Origin: Echinometra lucunter
Lineage: Eukaryota; Echinodermata; Echinoidea; Camarodonta; Echinometridae
Length of the DNA: 64,000 nt
NCBI GenBank assembly: GCA_029962745.1
Contig: CM057151.1
Location: 32,918,964 to 32,982,963 of the forward strand
Direction: 5' to 3'
The notes under the pieces were generated by a model. That model did no database searches. It was not told where the DNA came from and saw only the letters and a program-made list of their open reading frames with translations. Shown piece after piece: positions 12,005-24,075 of the stretch. Each line of letters begins with the position of its first letter. Position 1 is the stretch's first letter. A program made the position numbers and the translations under genes.

Positions 12005-13195
12005 TAGTCCCATTAAGTGAAATTGTTTCAGAGATTATATCCACCTATTCTCAATAGTAAACTAGAAGTCTCCCCTGTAGTCAACAAGTTAAAAGAATTA
12101 TTTGATTTATCTAACAGAGACAGTGAAAATATTTTTCTCAGACCAAGGAAGTGTACTTAAAATAGTAAGCTTAGGGAATTTCAATTCAAAATTTTACATA
12201 GGATTATTTACACGAATCTGGATTTATATCAGTTTGGCCTGGCTCCCAGTAATTTATGCTCCTTTTGCAAAAGATAAGTAGAAACCTATTGTCATGTATT
12301 TCATGAATGTGAACAGATTCGGTCGCTATGGAGGATAAAAGGTGATGCACTTATCTTGCCGATTTCAAAAGAATCAAACTGGGAAGGAATCTTTCATGGT
12401 GTGTCTTTGGGCAATGTGGGGAAGACGTATTTATTGAATCATGTAATCAATAAAACATTTGATATTTCAAAGTAGAGAGAGAAATATACCTCCTAATAGC
12501 CAAGAAGTGAAAGAAATATTGGTAGGAAATCAAGTTGGAAAAAAGAAGAAGATAGCACTAGATCGTAACACCCTATCATTACATTTAAAGAAATGGGAGG
12601 CTTTTGATTTCAGATGAACGGTGGAGTCTTTTGGATGTGAAGTGTTACTAGTATGCATAAGACAAAAAAAGAGAGGTTTGTTGTGTCATTGGGTGTCCGC
12701 AGATTCTCACACTTCTTGTAATTCACGGATTGCAAAAGAGGCGCTCAGGGATTGCGGAGGGAAAGGGGGGTTGCCCGTGCATGGCTGAAGGGGGAGGGGT
12801 GAGGTATTTTTCTGGAATCTTCGGGTGCATCTATCTTTTTCCCTTTTTCATCTTTTTATCTTTTCCTTTTATTTCTTTAAAAAAAAAATTCTTTAAAGAA
12901 TCTTTCAGAGAGAGAAAAAAAGAAAAGGACCAGTTATATATTACTACACTGTGAATAAGCTAAGATTTGAAGTGAATTACAAGTACACGTTTGTATAAAT
13001 TCTTTGTTCTTCTTTGATTGTATACATTGTTTTTTTTTACTGGTACAGTGGTATGTATGAATTTACTTTTAAATTGTAAAAAGATTTTTCTTTAAGGTAT
13101 CTTATATTCATGATTGTAATTTGTTTGGTATGTTTGTACATGTACATATTGATGTCACTGAAAGAAAAGAAAATAGTATTTAAAACAACCAAAAA
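12005..13195 (+). mobile_element. Tx1/L1-like LINE 3' end
   Basis: 12170-12345 reads KLREFQFKILHRIIYTNLDL, then YQFGLAPSNLCSFCKR, a stop, VETYCHVFHECEQIRSLWRI. The CxxC...HxxxxC set and the FQFKILHRI(I/L)YTN motif are the zinc-binding tail of L1/Tx1 reverse transcriptases. In-frame stops show it is dead. Downstream is an AT-rich 3' region ending in AACCAAAAAAAAAA near 13185-13200, a likely poly(A) tail. It lies in FAH intron 7. Confidence 0.75.
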
Positions 13196-13540
13196 AAAAA
13201 ATGCAAATTTTGACTGATAAATTGAAGGGCATCATGGACAATCACTCATCTGTGTTTTATCCTAATCTTTTGTTCATTTTGTTTTATTATAATCAAATTT
13301 AATTACATTGTTCATGACTTCTGTTCGCAAACTACTTTTGAAATTACTCAATATCATTCCCCCATCATTCATGCAAGGATGTATATCATATCTGATATCA
13401 TATGAAAGAGGAAGAAATGATCTGACATAATACAAATTTATCAGGATGTAACTATTTCTAATTTTGATGGGGAAAAGTTGAATTTCCTTATGCATGAAAC
13501 ACACTGGACAGCTGTTCCCTTAACTTTTCTACTATTGCAT

Positions 13541-13612
13541 GCATTCTTAAGCCCTGCAAACAAGGATGGGTTAACCTAGTTTGTTTCCTGGTCCAACAAA
13601 GAACACATGTAC
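13541..13612 (-). pseudogene. Decayed duplicate of FAH exon 8
   Basis: Reading the minus strand after a CAG acceptor, the frame gives [13 protein letters not shown], a TAA stop (13571-13573), then PI and drifting sequence. The nucleotide match to true exon 8 runs about 65-70 nt, including [10 protein letters not shown] and the CCCATCC block, with scattered substitutions. It lies between exons 7 and 8, in order and in phase, as expected of a tandem exon duplication that later died. If spliced in it would truncate FAH. A degenerate origin rather than a functional alternative exon is inferred from the stop and the missing second half. Confidence 0.8.
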
Positions 13613-13639
13613 CTGACAAATTATGACAACTCCAGCTAA

Positions 13640-14325
13640 AAACTCCTCCTCCTCCTATTACTACCATCACCACCACCACCACCACTACTACTACTACTTA
13701 ACTACCACCACTACTACTACCACCACCACCACCACCACCACTACTACTACTACCACCACCGCTACTACTACCACTGCCACTACTACTACTACTACCGCTA
13801 CTACTGCTACTACTACTACCACCACTACTACGACTACTACCACTACCACTACTACCGCTACTACTACCGCTACTACTGCTACTTCTACTACTACTACCAC
13901 CACCACCTCCACCACCACTACCACTACCACTACCACTGCTACTAATACTACTGCTACTACTATTACTACCACTACCACTACTACTACCGCTACTACTGCT
14001 ACTTCTACTACTACTACCACTACCACTACCACTACTACTGCTACTTCTACTACTACCACTACTACTACTACCACCACCACCACCACCACCACTACCACTA
14101 ATACTACTACCACTACTACTGCTACTACCACTACCACTACTACTACCACTACTACTATGACTTCTACTACTACCACTACCACTACCACTACTACTGCTAC
14201 TTCTACTACTACTGCTACTACTACCACTACTACTACTGCTACTACTACCACTACTACTACCACTACTACTATGACTTCTACTACCACTACTACTACCACT
14301 ACTACTACCACTACTACTGCTACTT

Positions 14326-14377
<52 letters not shown>

Positions 14378-14595
14378 CACTACTACTACCATTACTAATA
14401 CCACTACTACTACCGCTACTACTACTTCTACTACCACTACTACTATGACTTCTACTACTACCACTACTACTACCACTACTACTGTCACTTCTTCTACTAC
14501 TACTACTACCACTAATACTACTACTACTAATTCAATTTCTACTACTACAACTACTACTCTTGCTGCTGCTACTGCCACTACTACAATCACTGCAA
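13640..14595. repeat. ACT/ACC trinucleotide microsatellite, ~950 bp
   Basis: The plus strand is almost only ACT and ACC triplets with sporadic GCT, ATT, TCT and ATG, giving a strand nearly free of G. Open frames of 374 (poly-Thr) and 298 (poly-Val) residues across it are artefacts. Interruptions recur in register (GCTACTTCTACTAC at several spacings), suggesting higher-order duplication. It lies in FAH intron 7, about 175 bp from exon 7. Confidence 0.95.
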
Positions 14596-14773
14596 CTACT
14601 CCTATTATAGAAGTAATAATAATTCAGAGAAGAGGAAGAAAGAAAGGGAAGTGGAAGAAAGAAGAGAGAAGAAAAAGAAAGGAGAGGAAAAAGAAAAAGC
14701 AGAAAAGAGTAGTGGTCATAATCATAACCATGAGAGTTGTATTTTAAGGTGTCTTTCCTCAAGTCATACCCAC

Positions 14774-14826
14774 CATCTCAAGTTCAAAGTCCATGAGCCT
14801 ACAAGCAGTGAATACGGGAGGTTTGT
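14774..14826 (-). CDS. FAH: FAH exon 7 (53-nt microexon)
   Basis: This short exon was located by content. It reads (D)KPPVFTACRLMDFELEM, against KPPVYGACKLLDMELEM in vertebrates. The two Glu of ELE correspond to metal ligands Glu199 and Glu201. Its length of 53 nt equals the human exon 7 length I recall, and its phase bridges exons 6 and 8 exactly. The acceptor is CTCCTTGCAG; the donor is GTGGGT, a weaker site. It sits about 175 bp from the end of a roughly 950-bp ACT/ACC microsatellite on its donor side and beside purine-rich sequence on its acceptor side, which could affect splicing (inference). Confidence 0.93.
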
Positions 14827-14854
14827 CTGCAAGGAGATAATCATCATATCATAA

Positions 14855-14987
14855 AAACAGAGGAAAAAGAAAAGGAAGATCACAAAAAAAAGAGAAAGAA
14901 AATAAAGGAAGAAAAGGATAAGACAGGAGGAGGACAAAAAAAGAGGGAAGAAAAAGAAGAAAAGGAAGAAGATAAAAAAAAGAAAAG
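14855..14987. repeat. Purine-rich tract
   Basis: Plus-strand GAAAAAG/GGAAGA words, continuing a similar tract at 14625-14710. Read from FAH it is pyrimidine-rich sequence just upstream of the exon 7 acceptor. Confidence 0.6.
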
Positions 14988-16090
14988 GAATCTCGACTGC
15001 GTGCAGTCAAAGTTAATGCCTCCGCTATTGCCAGATCAGAAATAATTCACACATTGAACTTCTAAATTTTCAAAAAAAACTTTGAAAACCTGATCAGATC
15101 AATGCCATTCCCATATGCATATATGAGTTTAGTATGAACTTGGTTTGTTAATTGGTTCTTAACTTATCAAAAGAACATGCCATCCAAAACAAATCATTGT
15201 CACTTCCAAATTCATAAGCCAAGTTTGAAGTTGGTCTGTCAATTGGATTTTAAAGACAGTGTCAATCTTTTGCAGGTAAATCTGACATTCCATGAATCCA
15301 AAAGTTATTGTGAGAACAACCCATTTTATGTATATAATGAACTCTGTGACCTTATGACCCCCAAATCTGATCAAATCACCGTCGCTCCTTTATGCATACA
15401 TGAGCTTAGTCAATTGTTTAAGATATCACAAGAACAAGCCCTTTTCATGTATACAATGACCTCTATAACCTTTGACCTTTGAATGCCTGACCCCAAAATC
15501 TAATTAGATAATTGTCACTCCAATATGCATACATGAGACCAGTCTGAAGTTGGTCCGTCAAATGATTCCTTAGTTATCGCGAGAATGAGCCATTTTCATG
15601 TATACAATGACCTCTATGACCTTTGACCTTGTGACCCGAAAATCTACTCAGATCATTACCGCTCCAATATGCATACATGAACCAAGTTTGAAGATGATCC
15701 ATCAAATGGTTCTTAAGTTATCTTGAGAATGAGCCATTTTCATGTATACAATGACCTCTATGACCTTTGACTGTGTGACCCCCAAATCTAATTTTTGTCA
15801 CTCCAATATGCATACATGAGACCAGTCTGAAGTTGGTCCGTGGAATGATTCTTTAGTTATCACGAGAACAAGCCATTTTCATGTATGCAATGACCTCTAT
15901 GACCTTTGACCTTTGACTTCATGATCCCCATATCTACGTGAGCCAAGTTTGAAATTGATTCAGCAAATGGTTCTTAAGTTATTGCAAGAACGAAAACGGG
16001 ACAGATGGACGGACGGACAAAGGTACGGACAGACAACCCGAAAACATAAATGCCTCCAGCACCCACCTTTGGTGGGCAGAGGCATAAAAA
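14988..16090 (-). mobile_element. Tandem-repeat element, copy 1 (Helentron/HINE-like?)
   Basis: The right end reads CCTTTGGTGGGCAGAGGCAT and the left subterminus ATGCCTCCGC, so short inverted motifs (ATGCCTC) lie inside both ends. Outside the left motif is the palindrome GACTGC-GT-GCAGTC (14995-15008). Between the ends are about five ~150-bp units (GAACRAGCCATTTTCATG, ACCTCTATGACCTTTGACC, ATATGCATACATGAG, AAGTTGGTCCGTCAAATG), then a GGACGGACGGAC block. Short inverted subterminal motifs, tandem middle and terminal stem-loop resemble Helentron-derived HINE/DINE elements. This class assignment is inferred. Confidence 0.6.
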
Positions 16091-16506
16091 TGTGATCTTA
16101 TCCATGCAGGGTAGCCCTGGGGGGATATATCTCATTGAGTCCTGTACATCATCTGTGTAAACAAAAACGTAGAAAAAGGGTTGTTTTTCAGCACCAGGCG
16201 GGGAAAACGGGGATCCAGTTAAGGGTATCAAAATCAGGAAAATCTGGGAAAAGGTTATTAAATTAGGAGATCTTGATGCAATCCTTGAATAAAATCCCTG
16301 TTAAGGGTATAAAAATCAGAGATGTAATATACTATTTCTCTGTTTAGGGTATTAAAATCACTCCTACTTCTGTCCTACTTTAATCCCCGTTTAGGGTGCT
16401 TTTCAGAAAGTGATTTACGCGAATGATGTACAGGCCTCAATGAAACATATCCTCCCTGGGGGGGGGGGGGGTAGCCTCTATAGCATTAACATTGTTCTTG
16501 AATTAA
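16091..16506. repeat. Short dispersed TTAGGGTAT-containing units
   Basis: Four partial copies of a ~70-bp word (GTTAAGGGTATCAAAATCAG or TTTAGGGTATTAAAATCA) lie at 16215-16400, followed by a poly-G run at 16459-16470. No gene. Confidence 0.4.
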
Positions 16507-18657
16507 AGGCAAAGTCCACCCCAGAAGTATCACTGTTTAAATAAAAGGAGTTAAATTTGAACAGTATTTTGAAAGAGAAATGAGCAAAATCGGTCAAAGA
16601 ATAAGAAAATTACACTCATTTACATTTTCTAGTAAATTACTCTCAGCTCTGCAAATTGGCAACATCGATGACGTCATATGCGAGCAGCTCTCCATTCACT
16701 TTGTACATGAAATTTAATATTTTCTCAATTTTCTTGGAAGTTACACATTTTCTTACCCCAACAGTCAATGTATGTTCAGAACAGTTCTGTGTTACTCGAG
16801 TATGGACTCGAGTCCAATTTTTGACGACTTGAACTCGAGTCCAGTTTTTCTCCCTTTGACTCGGACTTGGACTCGGTCCCAGAAATCGTGACTCGGCAAC
16901 GAGTCATGCACGAGTCCAAGCAGTAGCGGCCGCATTGTGTTGCGCCTTTTCTACTGTATTGACATTCAATACATTTTTGTTTGTATTTTGCAGTACTAGA
17001 ATTTTGTTGCTTGATGAATTAAAATATGTATAGGCCTACTGTAATGTACTCCACTACTCTTTATTCAGTGTGTTTTACATTCAATGGCCTACTACTATGT
17101 GTTGCACTAGTTGTAAGCTGAGCATGCATAATCTATGCTCGCTAGCGTACATAGCCAGTCTGTAGTGTTTAATAGCAGGAGCAGCTACCTAGCTCGCAGC
17201 AGCATCACCGATCAGTACGGTGAGCTGCGCTGCTACGGCCCCGTCACATATTAGCGGAACTAGCCAACGTATGCCCAACATATTCGCAAATTTTGATATA
17301 CGTTCTCGTAAGTTGTCATTCGTTCATAACACGTTTGACGTACATGGTATTTATTAGCTGTTGTAGGTCTTCGCAGTAATCGCAGAGACATGCTGGAGCC
17401 GATTTTCTATTTTGGACATGTTCAAAAATGTAGAACCAGATTTTGGCCAAAAATTTGAGCGTATTTGAGCATATCTGGACTTTTAAAAAAAATAGATGTT
17501 CGCTAGGCATACGCTAGTGGGGCCTTTATATCAGTTGCAAAACTTACAAAAATTGCGCGTGCATAATTATATGTGACCATGGTTGGTCGACCACTCGTCC
17601 TCTGGGTTGGGGGGGTTGGACGTACCTGAGGTCGGACAGCTCGCCCCGAGTATCCAAGAAATATAAAGAGTTGGAACCAGCAAAATTATCTTGTTATAAA
17701 AGTTTGTTATATCTGAACTCTCTATTATGAGGTTCCATTGTAGATGTAATTTGTTTTCATGTTTAGGAAGATGTCCAATGTAATGTGAACTAGATGTGAC
17801 TCGGACTCAATTTTTTTTTTGACTCGGACTTGGACTCTGAGGTGATGACTCGGACTCGAACTCGGACTTTGAGGCTATGACTCGGACTCGGACTCAGAGG
17901 TGATGACGTGGACTCGGACTCGGGTTTTACAATGAGTCCAAGCAGTAGCGGCCGCATTGTGTTGCGCCTTTTCTACTGTATTGACATTCAATACATTTTT
18001 GTTTGTATATTGCAGTACTAGAATTTTGTTGCTTAATGAATTAAAATGCATACAGGCCTACTGTAATGTACTCCACTACTCTTTATTCAGTGTGTTTTAC
18101 ATTCAGCGGCCTACTAATATGTGTTGCACTAGCTGTGAGCTGAGCATGCATAATTTATGCTCGCTAGCGTACATAGCCAGTCCGTAGCGTTTAATAGCAG
18201 TAGCAGCTAGCTAGCTCAGTCGCAGCAGCATCACTGATCGGTACGGTGAGCTGCGCTGCTAAGGCCCCGTCACATATTAGCAGATCTAGCCAAGGTATGC
18301 CCAAAGTATTCGCAAATTTTGATATATTCAGACTCGGACTCAGGTTTTACAACTCGGACTTGGACTCGGACACAGCACTGGTTCAGAAGAATTGCTTTTT
18401 ACATGGGGTGTGAAAATGTGTAACTTCAAAGAAAATTGAAATAATGTAAAATTTCATGTACAAAGTGAATGGAGAGCTGCTCGCATATGATGTCATCAGT
18501 GTTGCCAATTTGCAGAGCCGAGAGTAATTTACTAGAAAATGTAAATGAGTGTAATTTTCTTATTCTTTGACCGATTTTGCTCATTTCTCTTTCAAAATAC
18601 TGTTCAAATTTAACTCCTTTTATTTAAACAGTGATACTTCTGGGGTGGACTGTCCCT
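16507..18657. mobile_element. TTAA-flanked palindromic MITE, split by a hAT element
   Basis: Arms 16507-16781 and 18381-18657 are inverted copies (AAGTCCACCCCAGAAGTATC outer, CATTCACTTTGTACATGAAA inner) at roughly 93% identity by eye. TTAA flanks both outer ends (16503-16506, 18658-18661) and the termini read AGG, as in Kolobok elements; piggyBac-type is the alternative. Without the inner element it would be about 550 bp. Confidence 0.8.
16782..18380. mobile_element. Non-autonomous hAT element with 8-bp target duplication
   Basis: The element starts CAGTTCTGTGTTACTCGAG and ends GGACACAGCACTG. GTTCAGAA occurs on both sides (16774-16781, 18381-18388), the 8-bp duplication expected of hAT. Inside are two direct copies of ~390 bp (16912-17300, 17934-18326), each beginning GAGTCCAAGCAGTAGCGGCC, and runs of GACTCGGACTCG near both ends. 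No transposase frame. Confidence 0.85.
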
Positions 18658-18661
18658 TTAA

Positions 18662-19854
18662 CCCATTCATGACAGAGGTCCACATTTTGTGGTTTGGCCT
18701 AATATCTTTTGATGCAAAGCCCTAAAAATCATACCAAATACATGAGCAGAAAGAGCAAAAAATTCTACACAAACTGGGCCCATTTTGGTTGCGTTAATAT
18801 TCGTTGTTTGATGCTGAAAATTTTTTAAAGGAAAATAAGCATTAAAATCCTTAAATTGGCAATGTGATAGAAAGTTTGAAATCACCGTTTTCCCCTGCAA
18901 ATTGGCAACTTTTTGACTTCTCATCATAATTTCCGTCAATCTATATTCATTTCAGATACATGACGTTTTATAAGAAAATGTAGCAATAAAATACAAATGT
19001 TGGATTTGCCAATTTGAAGAATAAAAGCTGATCAAATTAGGCGTTAAATAATTCCTGTCAAGAATGGGTTAAGGGCCCCTACAATCATATCATTACCCCA
19101 GCATAAGCTGAGCTCCCAGATAGGCCGATCATTATTGTACAATCATTATTGTACAATCCCTACTAAGCTTGTTGTACACAAGTCACAGCCATCATACTAT
19201 TGCACATGTACCATTCAAAATGTACCATTGCACAGCCTGTATGACGTCACAGCATAAAGATTGCTTGTTTTATTTCTTTTGTCAAGTCACAATTAGCTTG
19301 CGCAGTATACACATATTCAACTTTTAAGGAAAAGCAAGTCAGGCACTACACTATCATAAGATACACACACAGACACGCATTTTGCAGTTGGAACTTCTTT
19401 CCCATTTTTAAACTTTGATTTGTAAACCAAAACTTTACTATTTTTCTTGATTCTCATCAATTTTTCATCAAACTTCCGAGGTGTTGTATAATACAAATAG
19501 CAAATATTCTAATTTCATGCAATGGTACAAGTATTTTGTATTCAGTGAAAGAGCGACGTAAATTCCATTCAATGGGGCAAAGTCAAGTTGAATAGAAACC
19601 TGCTCTTTCAACTTAGGCCTCACCTCATGTTTATTTGCTATTTGTATATCATTCAAGGAATTTTTTTACAGGTACTCATTTACTTTAAAGCCCCACTACA
19701 GCTCAGGTCAGACCAAAAGTATGAAGTCAATCAATTTTCACAACTCCACAATACTTGGTAATGTGTTGGACACTAAATAATTAAATATCTTGGACTTGCC
19801 CCTGCATTAAAGTAAGAAGACAGTTGTAAACTGACTTTGAGCTGAATGCCTTAC
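18662..19854. other. No feature recognised
   Basis: AT-rich intron 6 sequence. A direct repeat CATTATTGTACAATC occurs twice at 19130-19158. Confidence 0.35.
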
Positions 19855-19949
19855 CATCTGGTTTAGTTTGTCCACAAGGTCTACGGACTGAGGTACCAGA
19901 GATAACTACAGAGGATGCACGACCGTGGTATGCAACAGGCAGATGTTTC
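19855..19949 (-). CDS. FAH: FAH exon 6
   Basis: The exon is 95 nt. It completes the Trp codon and reads [18 protein letters not shown], then [13 protein letters not shown], ending with the first base of the next Asp codon. The vertebrate counterpart is [30 protein letters not shown]. The Tyr equivalent to Tyr159, which contacts substrate, is kept; the Gly before it is Ala here. The acceptor is ATTCTTTCAG and the donor GTAAGG. It is one codon shorter than the human exon, in the loop after KPD. It lies alone between a 23-kb and a 5-kb intron. Confidence 0.95.
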
Positions 19950-20185
19950 CTGAAAGAATAGGATACTTCATTGAGAATTGGGTCTGTCCATGAAACTGGG
20001 TTAAAAAGTGTGACATTCCTTAGAAATTTGAAAATGCAAATTCTTTGAATGTTGTTAGTGTTTTTATTTCAAATGTGCTTTTTCAAAGAACATTGGTCAG
20101 GGTGCATGCTTTCAAGGAAAGAGACTATGTGCATGGCAGGTCAAGAATAAAATCCTATGTCAATGTGTGTGAAAATTACCTACTT

Positions 20186-20211
20186 CTACATGGACACCGG
20201 TGTCCATGTAG
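20186..20211. repeat. 26-bp perfect palindrome
   Basis: Arms CTACATGGACACC and GGTGTCCATGTAG are exactly complementary with no spacer. The word GGACACCA recurs at 20400-20407 and 20757-20764, so it is probably part of a repeat family. Confidence 0.7.
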
Positions 20212-20381
20212 AGTCAGTAACTAATATTGTCTGAGTTTTCTTGAGATAAAGTGGTACATATCTCCAAGTGTCTCACATAGTTTCTCATAACCACTTACTT
20301 CTAAATGAAAAGTAAATAATCTGAAATAATTCATGCTCATAAACATTATATACAGATCAATCCTCATTCTGTGTTATCAGA

Positions 20382-20786
20382 ATACTGCCACCACAGGGTG
20401 GACACCACAGTTTATTTGTTTTATATTTTCATTTATTTATCTTATACCTCCTAAATTACTGTACAGGAGCAAAGTCCTATTGAAATATTTCCCCCGAGAG
20501 TTATTTTCCTTTCAGGAACTTTTGAGTTTGTTTTTACCAGAGCAGTGCCACTGCTTCAAAGATACCGACTCTACACTGGACATCACATTAATTACTGCAT
20601 ACATTTTCTTTACCTGGATAAAATGTAAAGCTGATTCAGAGACCTTTTTGTTGTCAAATTTACTAATGCACGTACTTTGATAACAAGGGACTGAATCTGA
20701 TTGTCATTCCTGTAAAAATGAGCTACTTTTACCGACTCTACATTGAAGTATAGGTTGGACACCACGTGTAGTGGCGGTATCAATTT
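20382..20786. mobile_element. Possible MITE with ATACYGCCAC ends
   Basis: ATACTGCCACCACAGGGTGG at the left is inverted, imperfectly, against CCACGTGTAGTGGCGGTAT at the right. CCGACTCTACA.TGAAG/TGGAC occurs twice inside. No target duplication identified. Confidence 0.4.
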
Positions 20787-21019
20787 AATTTTACAAGGCA
20801 CCATTCCAGATCAGCCAAGAAATTTCATGTCAACACATTATATTTTGTAAGAGCTTAAATGTAAAATTTTATTCCTTTTCTAAAATATCTTAATGATATT
20901 ATGACTTCAAAATGTTTTATCTTTTTTTGTATGTCACACTTGTTCACTAAAATTTAGGGGTGGATACCACACAATTATAACACATAAAAAATGAAGTAAG
21001 AGTGTCATGTCTGGTTGAA

Positions 21020-21560
21020 TTTACAAATAGCTTTTATGGAAACAAGAAACCGGTAAGAAAATAATTTTGTTTTGAAAGTGTTGACAACTATGCAGTGGTG
21101 TTTGATTAAATAAATTCATAAGACACACATACACGTATATGCATACAGAGGGAGAGAGAGAGGAAGAGTGAGGGGGTGAAGAGTTAATGGTTTTGGGTTG
21201 CAAGTGGGGTTGGGGATGGGGTGGGGATGAGAAGGGTGGGAGGGATGGGTTTCAACATGCAAGTTATGCGGTTATGCAGTGGTGTTGAACTAAATCTATT
21301 CATCAGATGAACAAACGAACATAACACAATACACACACGCACACGCACATAAAGAGGGAGACAGAGGGAGCTTGAGGGAGTTTAGAGTTTGAGGTTCCAG
21401 GAGGGATTGGGGATGGGGGTGGGGGTGGGGTGGTAATGGACAATGAGGATGAGGATGGAGGGATGGGAGGGAAGGGTTTCTACACAAAAGTTTTCAGACC
21501 ATGCTTGACTATCTCCGCACCATTAATGCGAAAAACCAGTGAGAAGTTAAAGGCATTGGC
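21020..21560 (-). mobile_element. Partial copy of the long-inverted-end DNA transposon
   Basis: In reverse orientation this matches 1740-2690, without the MITE, and 55330-55870. It has two G/T-rich blocks (GGGGTTGGGGATGGGGTGGG; GGATTGGGGATGGGGGTGGG), each followed by ATGCAGTGGTGTT-type or AACAAACG...ACACAC motifs. Both termini are missing. Confidence 0.7.
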
Positions 21561-24075
21561 TAACTTTGTGAGCAGCCGATTTAAAAAATTCTCAAAATAA
21601 GATGAAACGTGTATGAGTACTTGTATTTGTACTAAAAAACCCTGAAACCAACCATAATTTGGAATGAAAAACTGTAAGACGCAAACCGTGATTTTATTAT
21701 TTTTGGTCTCAGAGACAACAAATAAGAAGACCGTTTTGCTCGAGTTAAAAAAAAAAAAGTAATCTGCCTCCCTCTGCGTGATATGCCACTACACACAGGA
21801 CAGTCGGGTGAGCCATGCGCACTCCTTATGTCTTGTCTGTGCAACCGAACGTTATACATGTATATTTTTCAAACATTGCTTCACATTTCTAATATTTAAA
21901 AATACTTCCTGTGGATATTATACTTCGAAACTTTCAGACTGGTATTTTTACACTATAACCCTTATGTTTATCCCATTTTCAAGTAGCAAAATCAGTTGTT
22001 TTTTAATTATAACAATGTTAACCAGTGCCTTTAAAGGGGTTGCTTAACTTAGTTCCTTTCCACAAAAAAAGTGATGACTTGGCTAATGCCGCCATAATTT
22101 CAAACATTAGGGTCATACAGGAATCAGCATGAATTTATAGGCCAATCGCGCATCTTTTTATCAAGATATTTATGATTATAGATTTATATTTTTAGGCGTA
22201 CGGCCAAAAGGTTAAAACTTATAACGGTTGGCATACCTCCCTCACAGGCATATCGATCTCTACCTCAGCTCAGCTTTGGACAGCTGTGGCTTGCAAGGCA
22301 TATAGCGCTAGCGCTCTGGCAATATCCCATTGCAGTGCAGAGCAGTGCATGCACAGTGCACGTACGTAGTAGCTTCTAGGTACACGTATCCCGCATACAC
22401 AAGCTCTCTGCACAACAAGTTTTCGACATGGGGATGGCGATGATCGCTGAAAATTCTTTTCAAGATTGATGCAAGTTGCTTGTTCGAAAATATTTCTGTA
22501 TTTTCAATTATGTGTAAATTCCAACAAACTTACCACAAAAATACGGAAGCGGTTGTATCTGTGACTTGGTATCATTTTTCTTACGAACCAAGGCAGTGTA
22601 ACTGTTAGTGTCATAAAATTGGACCACCAACCGATCTTGATCTTCATGTATGTTCTGGTTGAATCGTAGATCGTTTGATCAAGTCTCTAACGTTAGAAGA
22701 TACTTTGAATTCAGTTCAAATTGTCAGTTTTGCAATAAAATAGGTATTATTCAAGTAAACTAACAGTAGTGTGTTAATCTTTTATAAAATGTATGCCGTG
22801 CTGAGCTGAATCATGAATAGAAGTTTTCGATGGTGATAGGCAAATGACTGCACAATCACCATTGGTTTCCAGGCAATGTCTACGCCAGAGCTCCGGCGTG
22901 TCTGGCCTGGGCCGGGGTCGATTGACTGATGAGTTGTGAAAGGGCTTGTGTAGGCTGTAACTGTTGGCACTGCAGGTGAACTGAGAAAAATAAGGATTTG
23001 AAAATGTTCATTGATCACTCAGTGTCACAGATATATCTATTTTTGTTTCTGTTTACCTTCCATTCTTTGATTAAAATGAATTTTCTGTCTCCCATTTTTC
23101 AAGTTAGTGAATGTATGACGACTGTATTGACAAATCAAGTGAGTCGTAGAGTCTGTGTGTGTAGGTTCCCGGGCTCTGAGTAGACAGAAAAATCTTTCAT
23201 GTATGGGGAATTTTTAAATAAAATTGACATTTGTTGTGTAGCCAGATGTAGTCTAAGCAGAACAACCGTTGACATCAGAGACTGATGCTTTCCGGTCTAG
23301 GCTCCAAGCAGCAGCTTGTACAGAAACATGGGGAGGGGTGTTTAAAAATTGGGGGGGGGGTAAAGACTGAAAGAAAAAATGAAGGATTTTTTTTCTTTCT
23401 TTGTTTTTTTTTTTCTTTTATTTTTTCTTTTGAAAAATCTTTTCAACTTTTTCCTAGTGAAACGCATTTCAACTGTATTCATTTAGTTATAGTTTTAATA
23501 TTTTGTCATTGTCTCCGATTCATCCTCAGCACTTAGATGACGCATTCACTTGTCCAACTAGGATGAAAGGTGCTCTCTGTTCTGTCACCTGTCCAGTTGT
23601 GGAGGGATCATTGCTGGTACAGTGCTTGCTTGTGAACAGATGATATTGATGAGTTGGTCATATAAAGCCATTTACCTGTTTTGTTTTTCTCTAGTTTGTT
23701 AATGAGTCAACACTCAATTAGGCATCTTATTTTTATGTCGTTGTGTGAAAGAACGTGTCCACAACGCAAAATGGAAAATTATTGAAATTCAAATTTTTCA
23801 ATGATTGGTAATTTCACAGGTAGCATGTAGACCTTGTGAATCGCTATTAATCTTCTTGTGGCATGATCTTTGCTAAAATTCTATTCCAATATGTCGAAAT
23901 ATATGTAAATGCAGTTTTGTATTTAGCATTCTGGACACATTCTCCTGCACGACATAAAGACAAAAAGCCTCATATGAATACCGGTGGCAGTGGGCATTTT
24001 TTTCCTTTTTCTTTATCATGTTTTATTGGGGGGTGGGTGTGGTGGATCAATCCGTAACTGCTTCTAGGCAGCATA
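21561..24075. other. Non-coding; one weak candidate exon region
   Basis: 22240-22400 is richer in CpG and GC than its flanks, with palindromic words AGCGCTAGCGCT and GTGCATGCAC, and 22865-22975 is also GC-richer. On the plus strand 22976 ends CTGCAG followed by GTGAAC, a possible donor, but no long frame leads to it. A FAH exon is not here. Confidence 0.25.

Noticed and set aside
13623..14747. 374-residue poly-Thr ORF and 298-residue poly-Val ORF
   Set aside because: Both are translations of the ACT/ACC microsatellite; real FAH exon 7 lies just beside it on the minus strand.
16912..18326. LTRs of a retrovirus-like element
   Set aside because: The two 390-bp direct copies lie inside hAT-type termini with an 8-bp duplication; no TG...CA ends, primer site or pol.
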